DNA of 64,000 nt, from assembly GCA_010093515.1 (NCBI GenBank), contig MU001681.1:642232-706231 (forward strand), read 5' to 3'. This DNA is from Lineolata rhizophorae (lineage: Eukaryota > Ascomycota > Dothideomycetes > Lineolatales > Lineolataceae). The notes beneath the pieces are model-generated. The model worked only from the letters and a program-made list of their open reading frames with translations, was not told the DNA's origin and did not search any database. Positions 45,145 to 55,445 of the stretch are shown in pieces. The position numbers were made by a program, and so were the translations under genes. How positions within the stretch are numbered: the stretch's first letter is position 1; each line of letters opens with the position of its first letter.

Positions 45145-46048
45145 CTAGGGCTGCAGCGCAGACTCAGGCTTCATAGGAGCTGTAGTGTGGATTCCATTGC
45201 AAAAAGGACAAGAGAAAGCCGAAACAATACGAACCCGGTCGCATTTCTTCGACATTGTTCCGGATGAAGTTCCACACTGTCCACAACGTCCCAAAATATC
45301 GTCCGCAGACACCACGTTCGAGCAATTGCGAGGTCCAGCGTGAACATAATAGCAATGGCCACACGTGAAAATGTGCTCGAAGCCGTCTTCTGCCTTCGGT
45401 CCCAGCCCACCTAGCAGAAGATCGATCGCCAAATCCGCGCGTAAACGGAGGAATTCTTCTATGCTCTCAATTCCCAGGGTCGACTTCAACGCGGAGTGGC
45501 GACCCACGACTGCATCGACTACCAATCCCCGCAACTCCATATGAGCTGGTACTTCCCTTGTCGTATGGTCGTAGATAAAGGCTGCAATGACGGCCCAGTC
45601 ATCTCTCTCAACGGCCGTTATGGTTTTCGCGAATGATGTTCTCGCAAGATTGTAAAGGGGTACACAGTCGTATTTGTCAGCGATGACAGCGACTTGCGCA
45701 TGAAGGAGGGACTCGGACGTGCTATATTTATAGGCGTTGTAGTCCGCCTCGTAGAAGTACGACACCATGCAGTCAATGGCATCGTCGAATTCATCATCAT
45801 CTTGTAAAGTAACCACTCCGCTATCCGTTTCCTATAATAATCTAGTTAGGGCTTAGATTTTATCTCAAGTTACAGCTACTTACCTCGAAGCCGATAGTGA
45901 CAGCCTTGCGAAACCATTCGGAATGACAGCATGCGAGGGCTTTGTGGATCTGCCAGCTCTTGTTACCAAAGTTCAGGGTGAGATCTGATAGATTACCAGA
46001 TTTCAAGTTCGAGAGGTCGTGAACGTAGTTTTTAAGAGCCATGGCCAT
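45145..46048 (-). CDS. BTB/POZ-domain protein with Cys-rich C-terminus
   Basis: Two exons on the minus strand, 46048-45884 and 45831-45145, with a 52-nt GTAAGT..TAG intron (branch CCTAACT); 283 residues. The BTB fold is visible: SGNLSDLTLNFGNKSWQIHK, ALACCHSEWFRKAV, then VVTLQDDDEFDDAIDCMVSY, FYEADY and LLHAQVAVIADKYDCVPLYN, followed by a BACK-like helical region. The last 80 residues hold at least eight cysteines in pairs (CGHCYY, CGQCG, CPFCNG), a likely zinc ribbon. Filamentous fungi carry many such BTB proteins whose partners are mostly unknown; some bind cullin-3. Start at 46048 is the first ATG of the frame; a second ATG follows two codons later. Confidence 0.82.
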
Positions 46049-46816
46049 CTAGGGATCAGAGACAGAGTTTGTAATTTGCAGCTTGTCGAAGAGAGAAGAG
46101 AGCGGCTGATACCTCCCTCGCGACCTGCCACAATTCATGACGAGTGTCAGTTATGTCGTGTAACAGCAATGTTTCGTTGTAGTCCAATGACCCAGCGACA
46201 CGAGTCCAACCTGTATGCAGGCCTGTCAGGTGGTAAGGGTCCTCAGATAACCTTCGAGCAAAAGAATACAATATTGTCAAAATCCAGCATTCTCTATCCC
46301 AAGCGCTGTCAATAGAAAATATTACCATGGACCTATAGGTTTGTTCCAAATTCGAAATTCCTGATACGCTTTATCGCGTGAACTATCCGGGAAGCCGAAC
46401 GGCCTTCTCCAGCACTGAGGGGTTCAGCGCTGCGGATACGACGAAGCTCTGTTGAGCTCCACAGAATATACGGTGGCAAACAGGGCGTATGCGAGGTTGA
46501 GGTTGAGGTTGCGGTTGCAGAGTGTACGTAGTAGGTGAACCTGCTCCTGCGATCTATGTACGCTGTGCGCTGAACCAGGGCCGGCATTACTTGGCCCCGA
46601 GCGTCACGTGGCTGCTGCTGCCATACATATATGACATCTACAAGGTCTATGCCGCCAATAAATTGGTCGAATTCAAGCAAGCTATAGTAAATCAATTCAC
46701 GTAGAGTTGCCGAACCAGTTTGCCATTCATCTCTCTCTTCTCCGACCGCCGAGAATTGGGGCGCCAAGGAGCCTTAGCGCGGACATCAAGGCCCAAGAGG
46801 TAGCTAGACTCTATAT
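46049..46816. other. Uncharacterised stretch with two minus-strand open frames
   Basis: Two minus-strand frames, 46333-46767 (144 codons) and 46056-46349 (97 codons), overlap slightly. The second has helix-like text, LSEDPYHLTGLHTGWTRVAG and LWQVAREVSAALFSL, that looks protein-coding, but I do not recognise the family and found no in-phase intron joining the two. It may be a decayed gene upstream of the BTB gene. Confidence 0.3.
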
Positions 46817-47191
46817 ATGATCGATACAACCGTATTGAAAGACACGGGCCGCTTCTTAAAACTCAACGATTTGATAGAAGAGCTTAGTCTGACGATTCCC
46901 AACCCTGCCGTGCAGCATATTCAGGGAGCCTTCCTATGCCTTCACCGCATTCCCCCAGAGGCAATTGTCGAGAGAAGGAACCCTAAAGAAGTCGATGAGG
47001 GTAAGTTCGATATATAGCGTACAAGAGCTCACTTCTGATCAATAGCAGGCCAACAAGACAGACGTGAGGAGCGATACTGCGAGGAATTAGATTCAGGAGA
47101 CTACCTAGCAGAGTACAGCGGCAGCGAACGGGAGGCAATGGAGGCAAACTACAACACAACCTTCGAAAGTAATATGGAAGATAATTGGTAG
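46817..47191 (+). CDS. Small hypothetical protein, two exons
   Basis: Exons 46817-47000 and 47049-47191 with a consensus GTAAGT donor, a TCTGATCAA branch site and a TAGCAG acceptor; 108 residues in phase. The acceptor is a NAGNAG site, so either of two AGs can be used and both keep the frame (adding one alanine). The protein is acidic at its end (EERYCEELDSGDYLAEYSGS) and has the start MIDTTVLKDTGRFLKLNDLI. I do not recognise it. It lies between the BTB gene and a transposon relic, so it could be a fragment of a longer accessory gene. The good splice signals and the consistent frame are the only support. Confidence 0.4.
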
Positions 47192-47279
47192 CGGTAGGCT
47201 GAAATCACCTTATTGTATCATTTCCTCAGTGATCATGCTACGTTATTCGCGGCAATGGCGGTGTAGGCCATGACAAGCG

Positions 47280-48660
47280 CAACAGGGGGGGCACCAACGG
47301 CCCATGTCTATTGCGCGGTCGAATTACTATAACGCAAACGCGTCGCCAGCTGCGCGAGCCTGCCTCAACCCAATCCAAGCAAGTCGTCTTCCGCATCGTC
47401 CACTACCACGTCGGCGCTACTGGGGCTCCCCAAGTTCCTGGCGCAATTGCATCCTCTGCAACCTGTGTTCGGCTCATCCGCACCACCCGGGCCGTTGGCT
47501 CCGGCACATCTGGCTCTGGTGCATCTGTCTCTGGCGCTGCACTCTTCCGCTTCCGACCACGTTTCCTCTTGCCTTTGGCTTCTTTGGCAGCCTCTTTTTC
47601 AGCGCGCTTCACCCGTGCTACTTCGAGATCATCATATGTCATCACCCTCGCCTTCCCAAGAATGTCTGACTTAGTCTTTCGGCGAGCTTTGGCTTCGTTG
47701 TTCACCTTGTACAGGAACCGGATGTGATCCTGGCCGAGGGCATGTCGGGCAAAGGATGTTTGGGCGGCATTGCCGAGCTTCTGTATGAGCCTCATGTGGC
47801 GCTGTTTGCTCACCTCATCATGGGGATCCTGTGTGAATAGATTCAGGAGTGACGTAAGACCCTTTAACGAAACCGGCGTTACTGGTGTCTGCACTACTCC
47901 GTCTTGCGGGTATAGCCCCGCGTCTCCACAGGCTGTACGAATGGGTGGTGCAGCGGCTGGCTTTGTGATGTCTCTGAGTACTCTGTCCCGATTAAATGGA
48001 AACAGCCCGGTCTTGGCCCATCCTGCAAGAATGTTGTTCTTGGTCATTTCCCTTTACCTCGCAGGACAATATAGAGTAGTAAAGTGCTCCTTGTTCACTA
48101 TTGTCACACCTAAACGATATAGTCGTTCTACCTAGTCACGAGAAGCTGTCTTCAACGGATCAAAGACTGCGACGTCGCATGGTCAGAGCTTATAAGAGGT
48201 GTGAGAGGGGAGTCGGCAAAGAGTAATATTGTTTTCGAAGCAAAATTCTAGGATTTCAAGGGTTTCGTGCGTCCCGAAGTCACCAGATATTAACATCCGT
48301 GGTTTCTGATTAGCTCGTGCCTTTGTTCAGAGTTCAAACACTTGCCCCATCCACTACAACCTGATATACGAGTCGTTATAGCCAGATTTAGAGCAAGCAT
48401 AGACCTACCCTAGGGTAGGGTACGTCGTCCAGTTGCTTTATAGGTGGTGGCTGGCCAGATTATCATTAGGTCCAAATACTCACCGCTTGCAGAGATACAC
48501 TCGATAGCAGTTACCATCGTGTGCTTAACACTGGTGCCTCTATAGTCTCGCCGGTCATTCTCACTTACAAGGACCTTGACAGAGCCGAGCATAGAGAGCA
48601 TAACACCTGTCTCGTCCATGTTATAGACCCTCCGCCTTTTTTTGCTATTCTATTAACGTT
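47280..48660 (-). mobile_element. Pogo/Fot1-type DNA transposon relic (DDE and C-terminal part)
   Basis: The minus strand carries the second half of a fungal pogo-superfamily transposase. The catalytic core starts at 48619 with MDETGVMLSMLGSVKVLV (the first aspartate of DDE_1) and TMVTAIECISASGEYLDLMI. The middle (about 48050-48400) is readable only as a degraded copy with several stop codons of TAA/TAG type, as RIP produces, around SHTS, CDVAVFDPLKTA and a KEHFTTLYCPAR-like block. The last 214 codons (47403-48047) are open: NILAGWAKTGLFPFNRDRVL, a K/R-rich stretch and the end. The N-terminal DNA-binding half is missing next to it; a matching piece lies at 50555-50676. Terminal inverted repeats were not found. 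Confidence 0.85.
47403..48047 (-). pseudogene. Transposase C-terminal fragment (pogo/Fot1 family)
   Basis: An open frame of 214 codons inside the relic: KNNILAGWAKTGLFPFNRDR, a helical HDEVSKQRHMRLIQKLGNAA block and a basic region KGKRKRGRKRKSAA. It corresponds to the segment after the last catalytic aspartate and is not a complete enzyme. That this end is free of stops while the middle is not suggests uneven mutation. Confidence 0.75.
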
Positions 48661-49276
48661 TTTCAATCTAGTGTTAGGTAAAAATGCAATTCTAGTCAAT
48701 TAAGTCTATGATGCTACTCTGCAGCGTACTTTGCCTTTGTTAGTTTAACTGTAGCATAGAGTCCCAGAGAACACCGAAAAGGAGAAGGAAATGGGAGTGA
48801 GTGAAAATTGCATTCAAGTCCAAGTTAAAATGTCCGCAGGCGCCTACCTCTGTCATAAGAGTCAGATACCGTCCCAAATAGTGTGATGAAATCACAGCGC
48901 GGACAACGCCACGATGCGGAATACCCTAACTATTACCTTCACCTTTCAGCGACCCCCTCCCCCCCTCTCCCAAAAAAAAGGAAAAGTAAAATAGACGCAT
49001 TGTGGTAATGCCATCGCACTCATAGCCTAATACGCCCAGCGATAAAGCTGGTTCTGGGACCGTCTCGGGCGACCGATCTATGGGCTGACAGTCACTAGCA
49101 TAGTGCTATTGTTGGCAAGTGGAGGGTGGTCCTCTTGGCCGGTCCTCGTTACCGGTCCTCGTCACCCGTCTCAGCAGACCTGAGTTAAAAATACCATTCT
49201 CGACCGTTCTCCATTTCAAAACCTGCATTGACTGTTCAATCTCAAAACTTCATCAGAAATTCCAGCTCTTGTAACC
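48661..49276. other. Non-coding stretch between transposon relic and decayed gene
   Basis: 0.6 kb with no gene recognised. It includes a C-run flanked by an A-run (48955-48980) and a direct repeat GGTCCTCGTTACCGGTCCTC near 49140. Probably part of the relic zone. Confidence 0.4.
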
Positions 49277-50170
49277 ATGGCTACCGGTACAAACATGTTA
49301 TCAGCCGAGAAGACAACGCTCCCGTTTCAGCCTGACCCATTTCAACTGCTTCAAATGCCGTTGTAGTTCGATGGCGATGACGCTCCAAGATTCCTTTTCC
49401 GGATTTATGCACCAGACTGCTTTGGAACATTGGCCCTTTCGGCGGTTATTCCGCGGACTTTGGAGCACGGGGCGACGCAAGTCATATTCAAGCTACAGTG
49501 GAGAGACCCCGCAAAAATCCTGAACGTGCGTCTGCGGTGGTGGGACTATGAGGAGCCATCGGAATGCAACCTTGTCTGTTGGATGAGCTCTTTGCTCGTC
49601 GCTCTTCAGAGCGGCCTGCACCGTGCGCAGCAGGGGAACCGGGATTGTTACCAGCTTTGCAGATTTCTCTGTTGGTTCTCGACACTCGCAGCTTCCCCAG
49701 GGGAACTTTCATCAAAGATCCGGAGATTCTGGACGTACTTTCTCCACACTCCGAAGACCGAGATCAAAAGAATCTAGCCTATCTTCTTCAATTGCGTCGC
49801 GGATCGTCCAAACATTATTTTGGCGAATAGCTCATGCAAGAATACCTCAACATCAATGGTCAATGAGTTCAAACGACTATGCAGGACCTAATAGAGAGTG
49901 ACTTGTTCAAATTCACGCCCGAGCTTGAAACAGGAGCCAGTGGAACAAATGGGCATACAGAGTTGTCGAACTTCGCGCGCAGTTCAAGAGTGCTCAAAAT
50001 GTCGCCTTGGCAACGCATCGTGAAGTCCGGACAGCAATCACGATTGCAGAGAGGTGCTTTGATGATCGATGGGCCCTTCCAGTAGTAGCAATATTAATTG
50101 CGCTCAAGCCCCGCACGGATAATGACACTATCATTCGGATAGCTTTCCATCCATGTACTCTGGTAAGTGA
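49277..50170 (+). pseudogene. Decayed gene of a DUF7587-like fungal family
   Basis: From the ATG at 49277 the frame reads to an early stop, then APRFLFRIYAPDCFGTLALS, LNVRLRWWDYEEPSECNLVC and WMSSLLVALQSGLHRAQQGN. In a shifted frame it goes on as ISLLVLDTRSFPRGTFIKDP and HYFGE, then further blocks LIESDLFKFTPEL and, again in another frame, AITIAERCFDDRWALPVVAI with LIALKPRTDNDTII. The order matches a family of fungal proteins I believe is listed as DUF7587. At least three stops and two frame changes break it. Function of the family is unknown; it is often found near incompatibility-like genes. Not all changes need be damage if introns exist, but I found no good splice sites. Confidence 0.65.
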
Positions 50171-50554
50171 TATCTCCTAGAGGCTCTCAAAACTATGACC
50201 TGTGCCAACTCCCTCAAGCGGAGGAGGTACAAAGTATTTCTTTGCAAGACATCAAAATTGACGGAGACCGGCTGCCGGAGGTCAAGCAATCTCAGAGCAT
50301 GCTCAACGATGTTCATCGTCGCTTCTCAGGACGAGATATCGGTCTATTAAATAATCCTTTCAAAAATGGTACCAGTCTCAATGGTTGAGTTTTAGCCCGC
50401 TCTGGACTAGTTAACGTTGCTGTGTCCCCACCGGAATGGCCGACTTATAGCTATGAATATTTAACTACACTCTATAAGGAGATTATTGCAGCTCTAGCAA
50501 ACTAAGATCTTAACAAGACGTAGATTAAGATGCTTTAAACACCATGATTGGAGG
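50171..50554. other. AT-rich stretch following the decayed gene
   Basis: No gene recognised. The distal end of the decayed gene may continue weakly here, but no frame is convincing. Confidence 0.35.
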
Positions 50555-50676
50555 TCTATATGTGCGCGGTACCACAGGGTAGTAGGAGGGACATTACTGG
50601 ATTTCGACAGGGCTGCATATGTTCTAGGCTTCGTAGGATCAACGCCTTCATATAGCACGGCACTAGCGGGATCCAT
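50555..50676 (-). pseudogene. N-terminal fragment of a pogo/Fot1-type transposase
   Basis: The minus strand reads MDPASAVLYEGVDPTKPRTY then AALSKSSNVPPTTLWYRAH, the helix-turn-helix opening of fungal pogo transposases. After about 40 codons similarity stops (HIDLQSWC), although the frame stays open to 50494. It has the same orientation as the DDE part at 47280-48660 and may be the other end of that element, separated by about 1.9 kb of other sequence. Confidence 0.7.
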
Positions 50677-52790
50677 TCTATAAATCATGATGGTGAAAGG
50701 TAATGAGGGACAAGCTGTGCTTAGCAACAGGCTTAGTGTACGCTTCGCCGAAGTGCTCATAGACACTTCTAGAATATTCTATGATTTTTGTGTAAACAAC
50801 AAGATATTAATTGAATTATTATATGCTTGGTAAAGCATGACGTAAAGCAGAATCGATAATACTATATATTAGCACAGTGACCAGCGGTATACAGTGCGAG
50901 ATCATAGGTGCGGCTAATACAAAAGGAGAGCGGATGTTGAAACTTGTCTAAGCTTTAAGCGGCCTACTACGTACATACCTAGGCTTTAGCGATCTCCGCA
51001 ATGTGAGTGAGAGCGTGGTCTGAGCACGCTGAGATAGCTTAAAAAGCCCTTCGTGTCCGCTCTCGGCTGCGCTTCCAAATCGTGTCAACCACGCGCACTT
51101 CAAAATGCCGCAGACAGAGAAGCGCATCATCATCCGAGCCCGCGTTACCGATATTCCGGGCTCTCCAGAAGGACGGCTATTCCAGCTTGGTGATAAGTTC
51201 TGCAGGCAGATGCTGCAAAGACTGCCCCGTCTCACTGTTTTGAGCGACGTCACAACGTGCAATATGCTTCAGGCGAGTCCTGTCCTCGCCGCGCTGTTCG
51301 TACGTATCGGCGCAGCGAAATTCGGCGCAGACCTTTTGGCACATCATGCTTATTATTGGCCTACAATCTGGAGCCCTTATTTTCTTTCGTCGGCAACAAA
51401 ACAAATCTTATCGAGGGCGCTGTGTTATGATCTAACAGCAGCCGATCCAGGGATGTTTGGTAGATTGGGCCGAGTGACTACTATGCAAAGTTCGCAGACC
51501 GAGATGAGAAGACTGATTTTGGCAGTGAAGGAGGCAAATAACATGTTCTGTTTGAGGAGGTGACGCGGGTTGGGTCCACAGAACCGAGGATTGCGATTCG
51601 ACCTTAGGAGCTGTTGGGCCGAAGACATCGCACATTTGTCTTGCAGACATGCATATACCCAATTGTAACTAGCCGTAGCGCACCCTGCAATTTTTGACAG
51701 CGTATGGGCGTCCTTTCGGCAGCAGTGCGATCCGACCCGCTGGGTGATCGGCTTATTAGCGGTAGATACCCTAATATTATTCCTTGATAAGCGCTACCCA
51801 CGTCACTCTCTTGCAGTAAGAGGGCCGTTTAAGCATCTTTAAAAGAATTAGAAATTGGATATACTTTTGCGTGAATAATAGCGGTTCTATGTACGAATAA
51901 TATCACGATCTCTCTATACCTTGTGTTAGCACATGTGGAGTTCCTAGCCAGCAGCATCGCACCAAAGTGCGATACTATGCCAGTCTTTTGGCCAAGTTGG
52001 CTAGTTGCAGGCTAGGGCATGCCAGTTTTCACAAAGTAGTAGAAGTTAAGTTACTAAGGAAAATAAAGTAAAATAGGTTTTCTTAGAACGGTTAGGAATT
52101 AGGTCTAAAAGCGGAAACTAAATTCGGACAGATTATTCTCAGGGATAGTTTCTATCGCCGAAATTCTATCTATTAGGTTTATCGAGATATAAATAGCCAA
52201 ATTAAAAGTAACGTTAGTAGAAACGGCGTTATCATTAAGCCTTAATAAAGCATCTCATATCTCGCGTTAGACCCATTGTTAGAACACGGATAGTAGCCTA
52301 GATTGTTGTAGAGAAGATTATAAATTGCCTGTCTCCCTGTCGCACCGCTTTACAGTGTCTCTAAATAGTTCATCACGTTAAGAGAGTGATAAGTCTCGGA
52401 AGCAGAATACGGGTCAAAGTACCTATTGCTATAATAGCAAACCGCACTGTGTTGAAGGCTCTAGAATTGAAATGCCTGAACAGGCTTCGCTCTAAACGGC
52501 GACTTGGATCGAACAATTGCGGACTCTTACATGCTGCCAAATTATGCCCTCTTGACTATGAAGATGCCCCATGAACTCAGACAACACCGATAGCAGAACC
52601 GTGTCATGTAGACCCTCCAAAATAACCCAACATGCCAGACCCAATATCCCACCAGTCATCGAGGAACTCCAATATCTCTAATCAAAAGAAACCCAATTTC
52701 GACCAAGAATGCCAAGCGCGGGACAACATACCTCTACAATAGAGCCTCCTCCCAATCCTCCTTTCAATCCCCCAAACCATCTACATCTCC
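50677..52790. other. AT-rich relic zone, one unknown open frame
   Basis: 2.1 kb. Between 50770 and 50940 and again from 51830 to 52350 the DNA is strongly AT-rich with many TA dinucleotides. In between, 51105-51563 (plus) is a 152-codon open frame, starting MPQTEKRIIIRARVTDIPGS, in a more GC-balanced island; I do not recognise it, and the minus strand is also open there (50948-51262). From 52690 the sequence enters the 3' flank of the MFS gene (C-rich on plus). I list no gene. Confidence 0.45.
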
Positions 52791-54788
52791 TCACTCCCCC
52801 CTCTCCCACAAATCCGCCTCCTCATGCACCCTCCTGGCCAACCAAGCCGCCCCTAACGCGCACACACCCCCCAACCTCAACACCCATGCGACGCTATCAT
52901 CTCCCGGCTCGCCCCTCGGCTTCTGCAGCGCCCTAAAAATCGCGCTGCTCAGCAGCGTCGCGACCACCTGAGGCGCCGCGATAGCGACGTTGTGGATACC
53001 GAGCACGACGCCGGCCTGGTCAGCCGCGCCGTCCGCACCGTCGTCCTCACCAGCGGCCAACAGCGCGCCGTCGCGCGAGCGGGGCGCGCGCACGAGCCCG
53101 CGACGGATGGCGTCGCGCTTGGAGACGTCCGAGGCGATGAGGGCGAAGGGGGCCCAGTTGGTGAGGGCCCAGGGGATGCCGACGACGGCGACGAGGGCCG
53201 TGGCCGAGGCGGGCGTGTGCGTGAAGAAGGTGAGGAACATGCAAACGGCGAAGACGAAGTGCGAGAGGAGCCAGGCGCGGCGGAGCGTCAGGCCGGGGAT
53301 CTGCAGCTTGGAGAGCTGGCGGTCTAGCCAGGCTTGGACGCCGCGCCGGCGGTGGGGCCCGTGCCGGCGGTGCTTGCTAGGTGGATGCTGTGTGCTGGAG
53401 CCGGCGGCGCTGTGGCTGCTGCTGTCGCCCGAGGAGCCTTCGGTAGCGGTGAGGGCGTGGCCACCGGTTAGGTTGGTAGCGGGCGCGAGGGCGGGTTCTA
53501 GCGTGGTTGCTGCCTCGACGATAGGGACCTTGAATGTCGGGGCGATGACGAAAGGAAGGAATACGGAGGCGATGAAGGTGGTGATGGCAAAAATAAGGAG
53601 ACCCAAGGTTCCGACGCGCGTAGCTTCCTCCCAGATGCGGTCAATCTCCTCCTTGGACATGTTGGGGTTGGCGGCGAAGTAAGGTTCGGCGTATATCTCT
53701 CCGATGTAGGTGGTGATGTAGAACAGGAAGGGAAACCACCCGATCCAGGCGGCCAGCTGCACGATGCATACGCGCTTGATCTGGTCCGGCAGGCGGCGAA
53801 CCGAGCGGTAGAGCGATTTGAAGAAAGCGATGACGCCGAGGGGCTGGTCACCCTGCTTGCCGCCGTCTAGGCGCGGGTCGCGCTCGTGGACGGTGCTACA
53901 GCTGATGGCGACGGTCACGGCAAGCACAATGCAAGCGATGGCGCACAGCACCTTGAACTGCGTGTTCCCGAGGAACGGGAACAACTGCGGCAAGTTGACA
54001 TAGCCCGACAAGAACCCGATGATGTTACCCACGCCGCTGGACCGGATCACCCACGCGTTGGCGGCCTCCTGCTGGTGCGTCGGCGCGCAATCCACCACGT
54101 AGGCACGGATGCCCGCCTGGATCACGTTGATGGCGAAGTCGAGCACGTAGACGAAGACGACGGCGAAGGCAATGACAGCCGTTGCGACACCTGTCGACGA
54201 CGTGTCGACGCCAAATATGGACAGGAAGCCGCCGACGATCTCGCGGGCCCAGGCGAGGCACATGAGGCAGACGATGGTGGCGGCCGCGCCGCCGACGATG
54301 AAGGGCCGGCGGCGACCCCAGCGGATGCGGCAGTTGTCGCTCTTGATGCCGACATAGGGCTGCACCAGGGTACCCGAGAGCGGGCCCGCGATCCACACCA
54401 GGGCCAGCAGGGACTTGCTCAGCCCGAGCGACAGCAGGTAGGGCGACACGTTGGACATCTCGACCGACCACGAGATCTGCAGCCCGCCCGCCGTCAGCGT
54501 CAGCAGGAACAGATACCAGCTACTCTTGGTCTCCTCCTTGCTGTCTCTACCGCCGGCATCCCAGCGGTCGGCATCGTCGTCGTCGGCGGTGGGGGCCAGC
54601 GGAGACGCCGAGTCGGTCGAGAGGCGCGGCTCGTCGGAAGGTTGCGGGCCCAGCAACGGAGAGATCTCGTTGACGGGACTGTCGGGCCGGTGGGCATGAG
54701 GCGGCTCGCGGTCTCGGTCGTCGTGATCGCCGTCGATTTGATGCCGGGCTGGCGACGACTCGCGCAGGAGCGGCTGGCTTGAAGCCAT
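52791..54788 (-). CDS. Sucrose-transporter-type MFS permease
   Basis: Single exon, 665 residues. After a cytoplasmic acidic N-terminus (about 90 residues) come about twelve membrane helices. Family marks are LTAGGLQISWSVEMSNVSPY, LLSLGLSKSLLALVWIAGPL, SDNCRIRWGRRRPFIVGGAA (the R-x-G-R-R-R-P loop of the glycoside-pentoside-hexuronide/SUT group), YVLDFAINVIQAGIRAYVVD, HQQEAANAWVIRSSGVGNII and QLAAWIGWFPFLFYITTYIG. A long cytosolic insert (about residues 430-490, HPPSKHRRHGPHRRRG) splits the two halves. Relatives such as fission yeast Sut1 carry maltose or sucrose with protons; the substrate here is not known. It shares about 660 bp of upstream sequence with the divergent exchanger gene. Confidence 0.9.
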   Translation of the reverse strand: MASSQPLLRESSPARHQIDGDHDDRDREPPHAHRPDSPVNEISPLLGPQPSDEPRLSTDSASPLAPTADDDDADRWDAGGRDSKEETKSSWYLFLLTLTAGGLQISWSVEMSNVSPYLLSLGLSKSLLALVWIAGPLSGTLVQPYVGIKSDNCRIRWGRRRPFIVGGAAATIVCLMCLAWAREIVGGFLSIFGVDTSSTGVATAVIAFAVVFVYVLDFAINVIQAGIRAYVVDCAPTHQQEAANAWVIRSSGVGNIIGFLSGYVNLPQLFPFLGNTQFKVLCAIACIVLAVTVAISCSTVHERDPRLDGGKQGDQPLGVIAFFKSLYRSVRRLPDQIKRVCIVQLAAWIGWFPFLFYITTYIGEIYAEPYFAANPNMSKEEIDRIWEEATRVGTLGLLIFAITTFIASVFLPFVIAPTFKVPIVEAATTLEPALAPATNLTGGHALTATEGSSGDSSSHSAAGSSTQHPPSKHRRHGPHRRRGVQAWLDRQLSKLQIPGLTLRRAWLLSHFVFAVCMFLTFFTHTPASATALVAVVGIPWALTNWAPFALIASDVSKRDAIRRGLVRAPRSRDGALLAAGEDDGADGAADQAGVVLGIHNVAIAAPQVVATLLSSAIFRALQKPRGEPGDDSVAWVLRLGGVCALGAAWLARRVHEEADLWERGE

Positions 54789-55445
54789 GGTAGTGCCTGT
54801 GAAGAGGGAAGCGATGGTGATGTTGTCTACGGCGTACTACGTAGAGATGAACGAGTCGTACGGGCGGCGGCGGGCGAGACGAGCTCCGAGCTCCTGGGAA
54901 CAGAGAGCCATGCTCGTGCACGAGGCGACGCGGAGGCAGGGAGGGAGCACCACGACGATGGCGGCGGGTGGAGCGTCGCGGAGACTCGGGAAGCCGCGAG
55001 GGGCGCGTGAGCTGGCCGCGCGTGCCGGCCTATGACGATGAAGCCGCGGGCCTGGGCCGGTCCGCGGGCGCCGAGGGTCCCGTCGCTGCCCGTTCCTGCG
55101 CCAGCTCGGCGGGCACGCGGCACATGGGGCAGGCGCGCAGCCGCCAAGTCGCGCGGCTACCTCGCTACCGTCGCGCGGCGCCCGGCTTTCTCTGTCGGGA
55201 AGCCGCCTGCGGCGTGCTGCTCCTTCCGCGAACTGTCCACCTTGCCCCCAATCAACGACGCCCTGCGGCCCAGGCAGATCTTCGCGCTCCCTTCTCTCGT
55301 CGTCTTCCTCCGCGACTCCGTCGCCGCCCGCTATACCTCGATCCCGCACTACGGTCCGTTGCCTCGCTCCAGACCCGTCGCGCCGTTCCCGGCCGTCGGC
55401 TTTCTCGCCCATGTAAGGCTGCCTGCCCGCGACGCCTCTTTCGCC
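54789..55445. promoter_or_regulatory. Shared upstream region of the MFS and NHX genes
   Basis: 657 bp between divergent starts. It is GC-rich and open in several frames; the plus-strand frame into the exchanger is open back to 55032 but shows no family similarity, so I treat it as leader. A TATACC word lies at 55332. Confidence 0.45.

Noticed and set aside
53886-54782. 298-codon plus-strand open frame opposite the MFS gene
   Set aside because: Antisense shadow of a GC-rich coding region.
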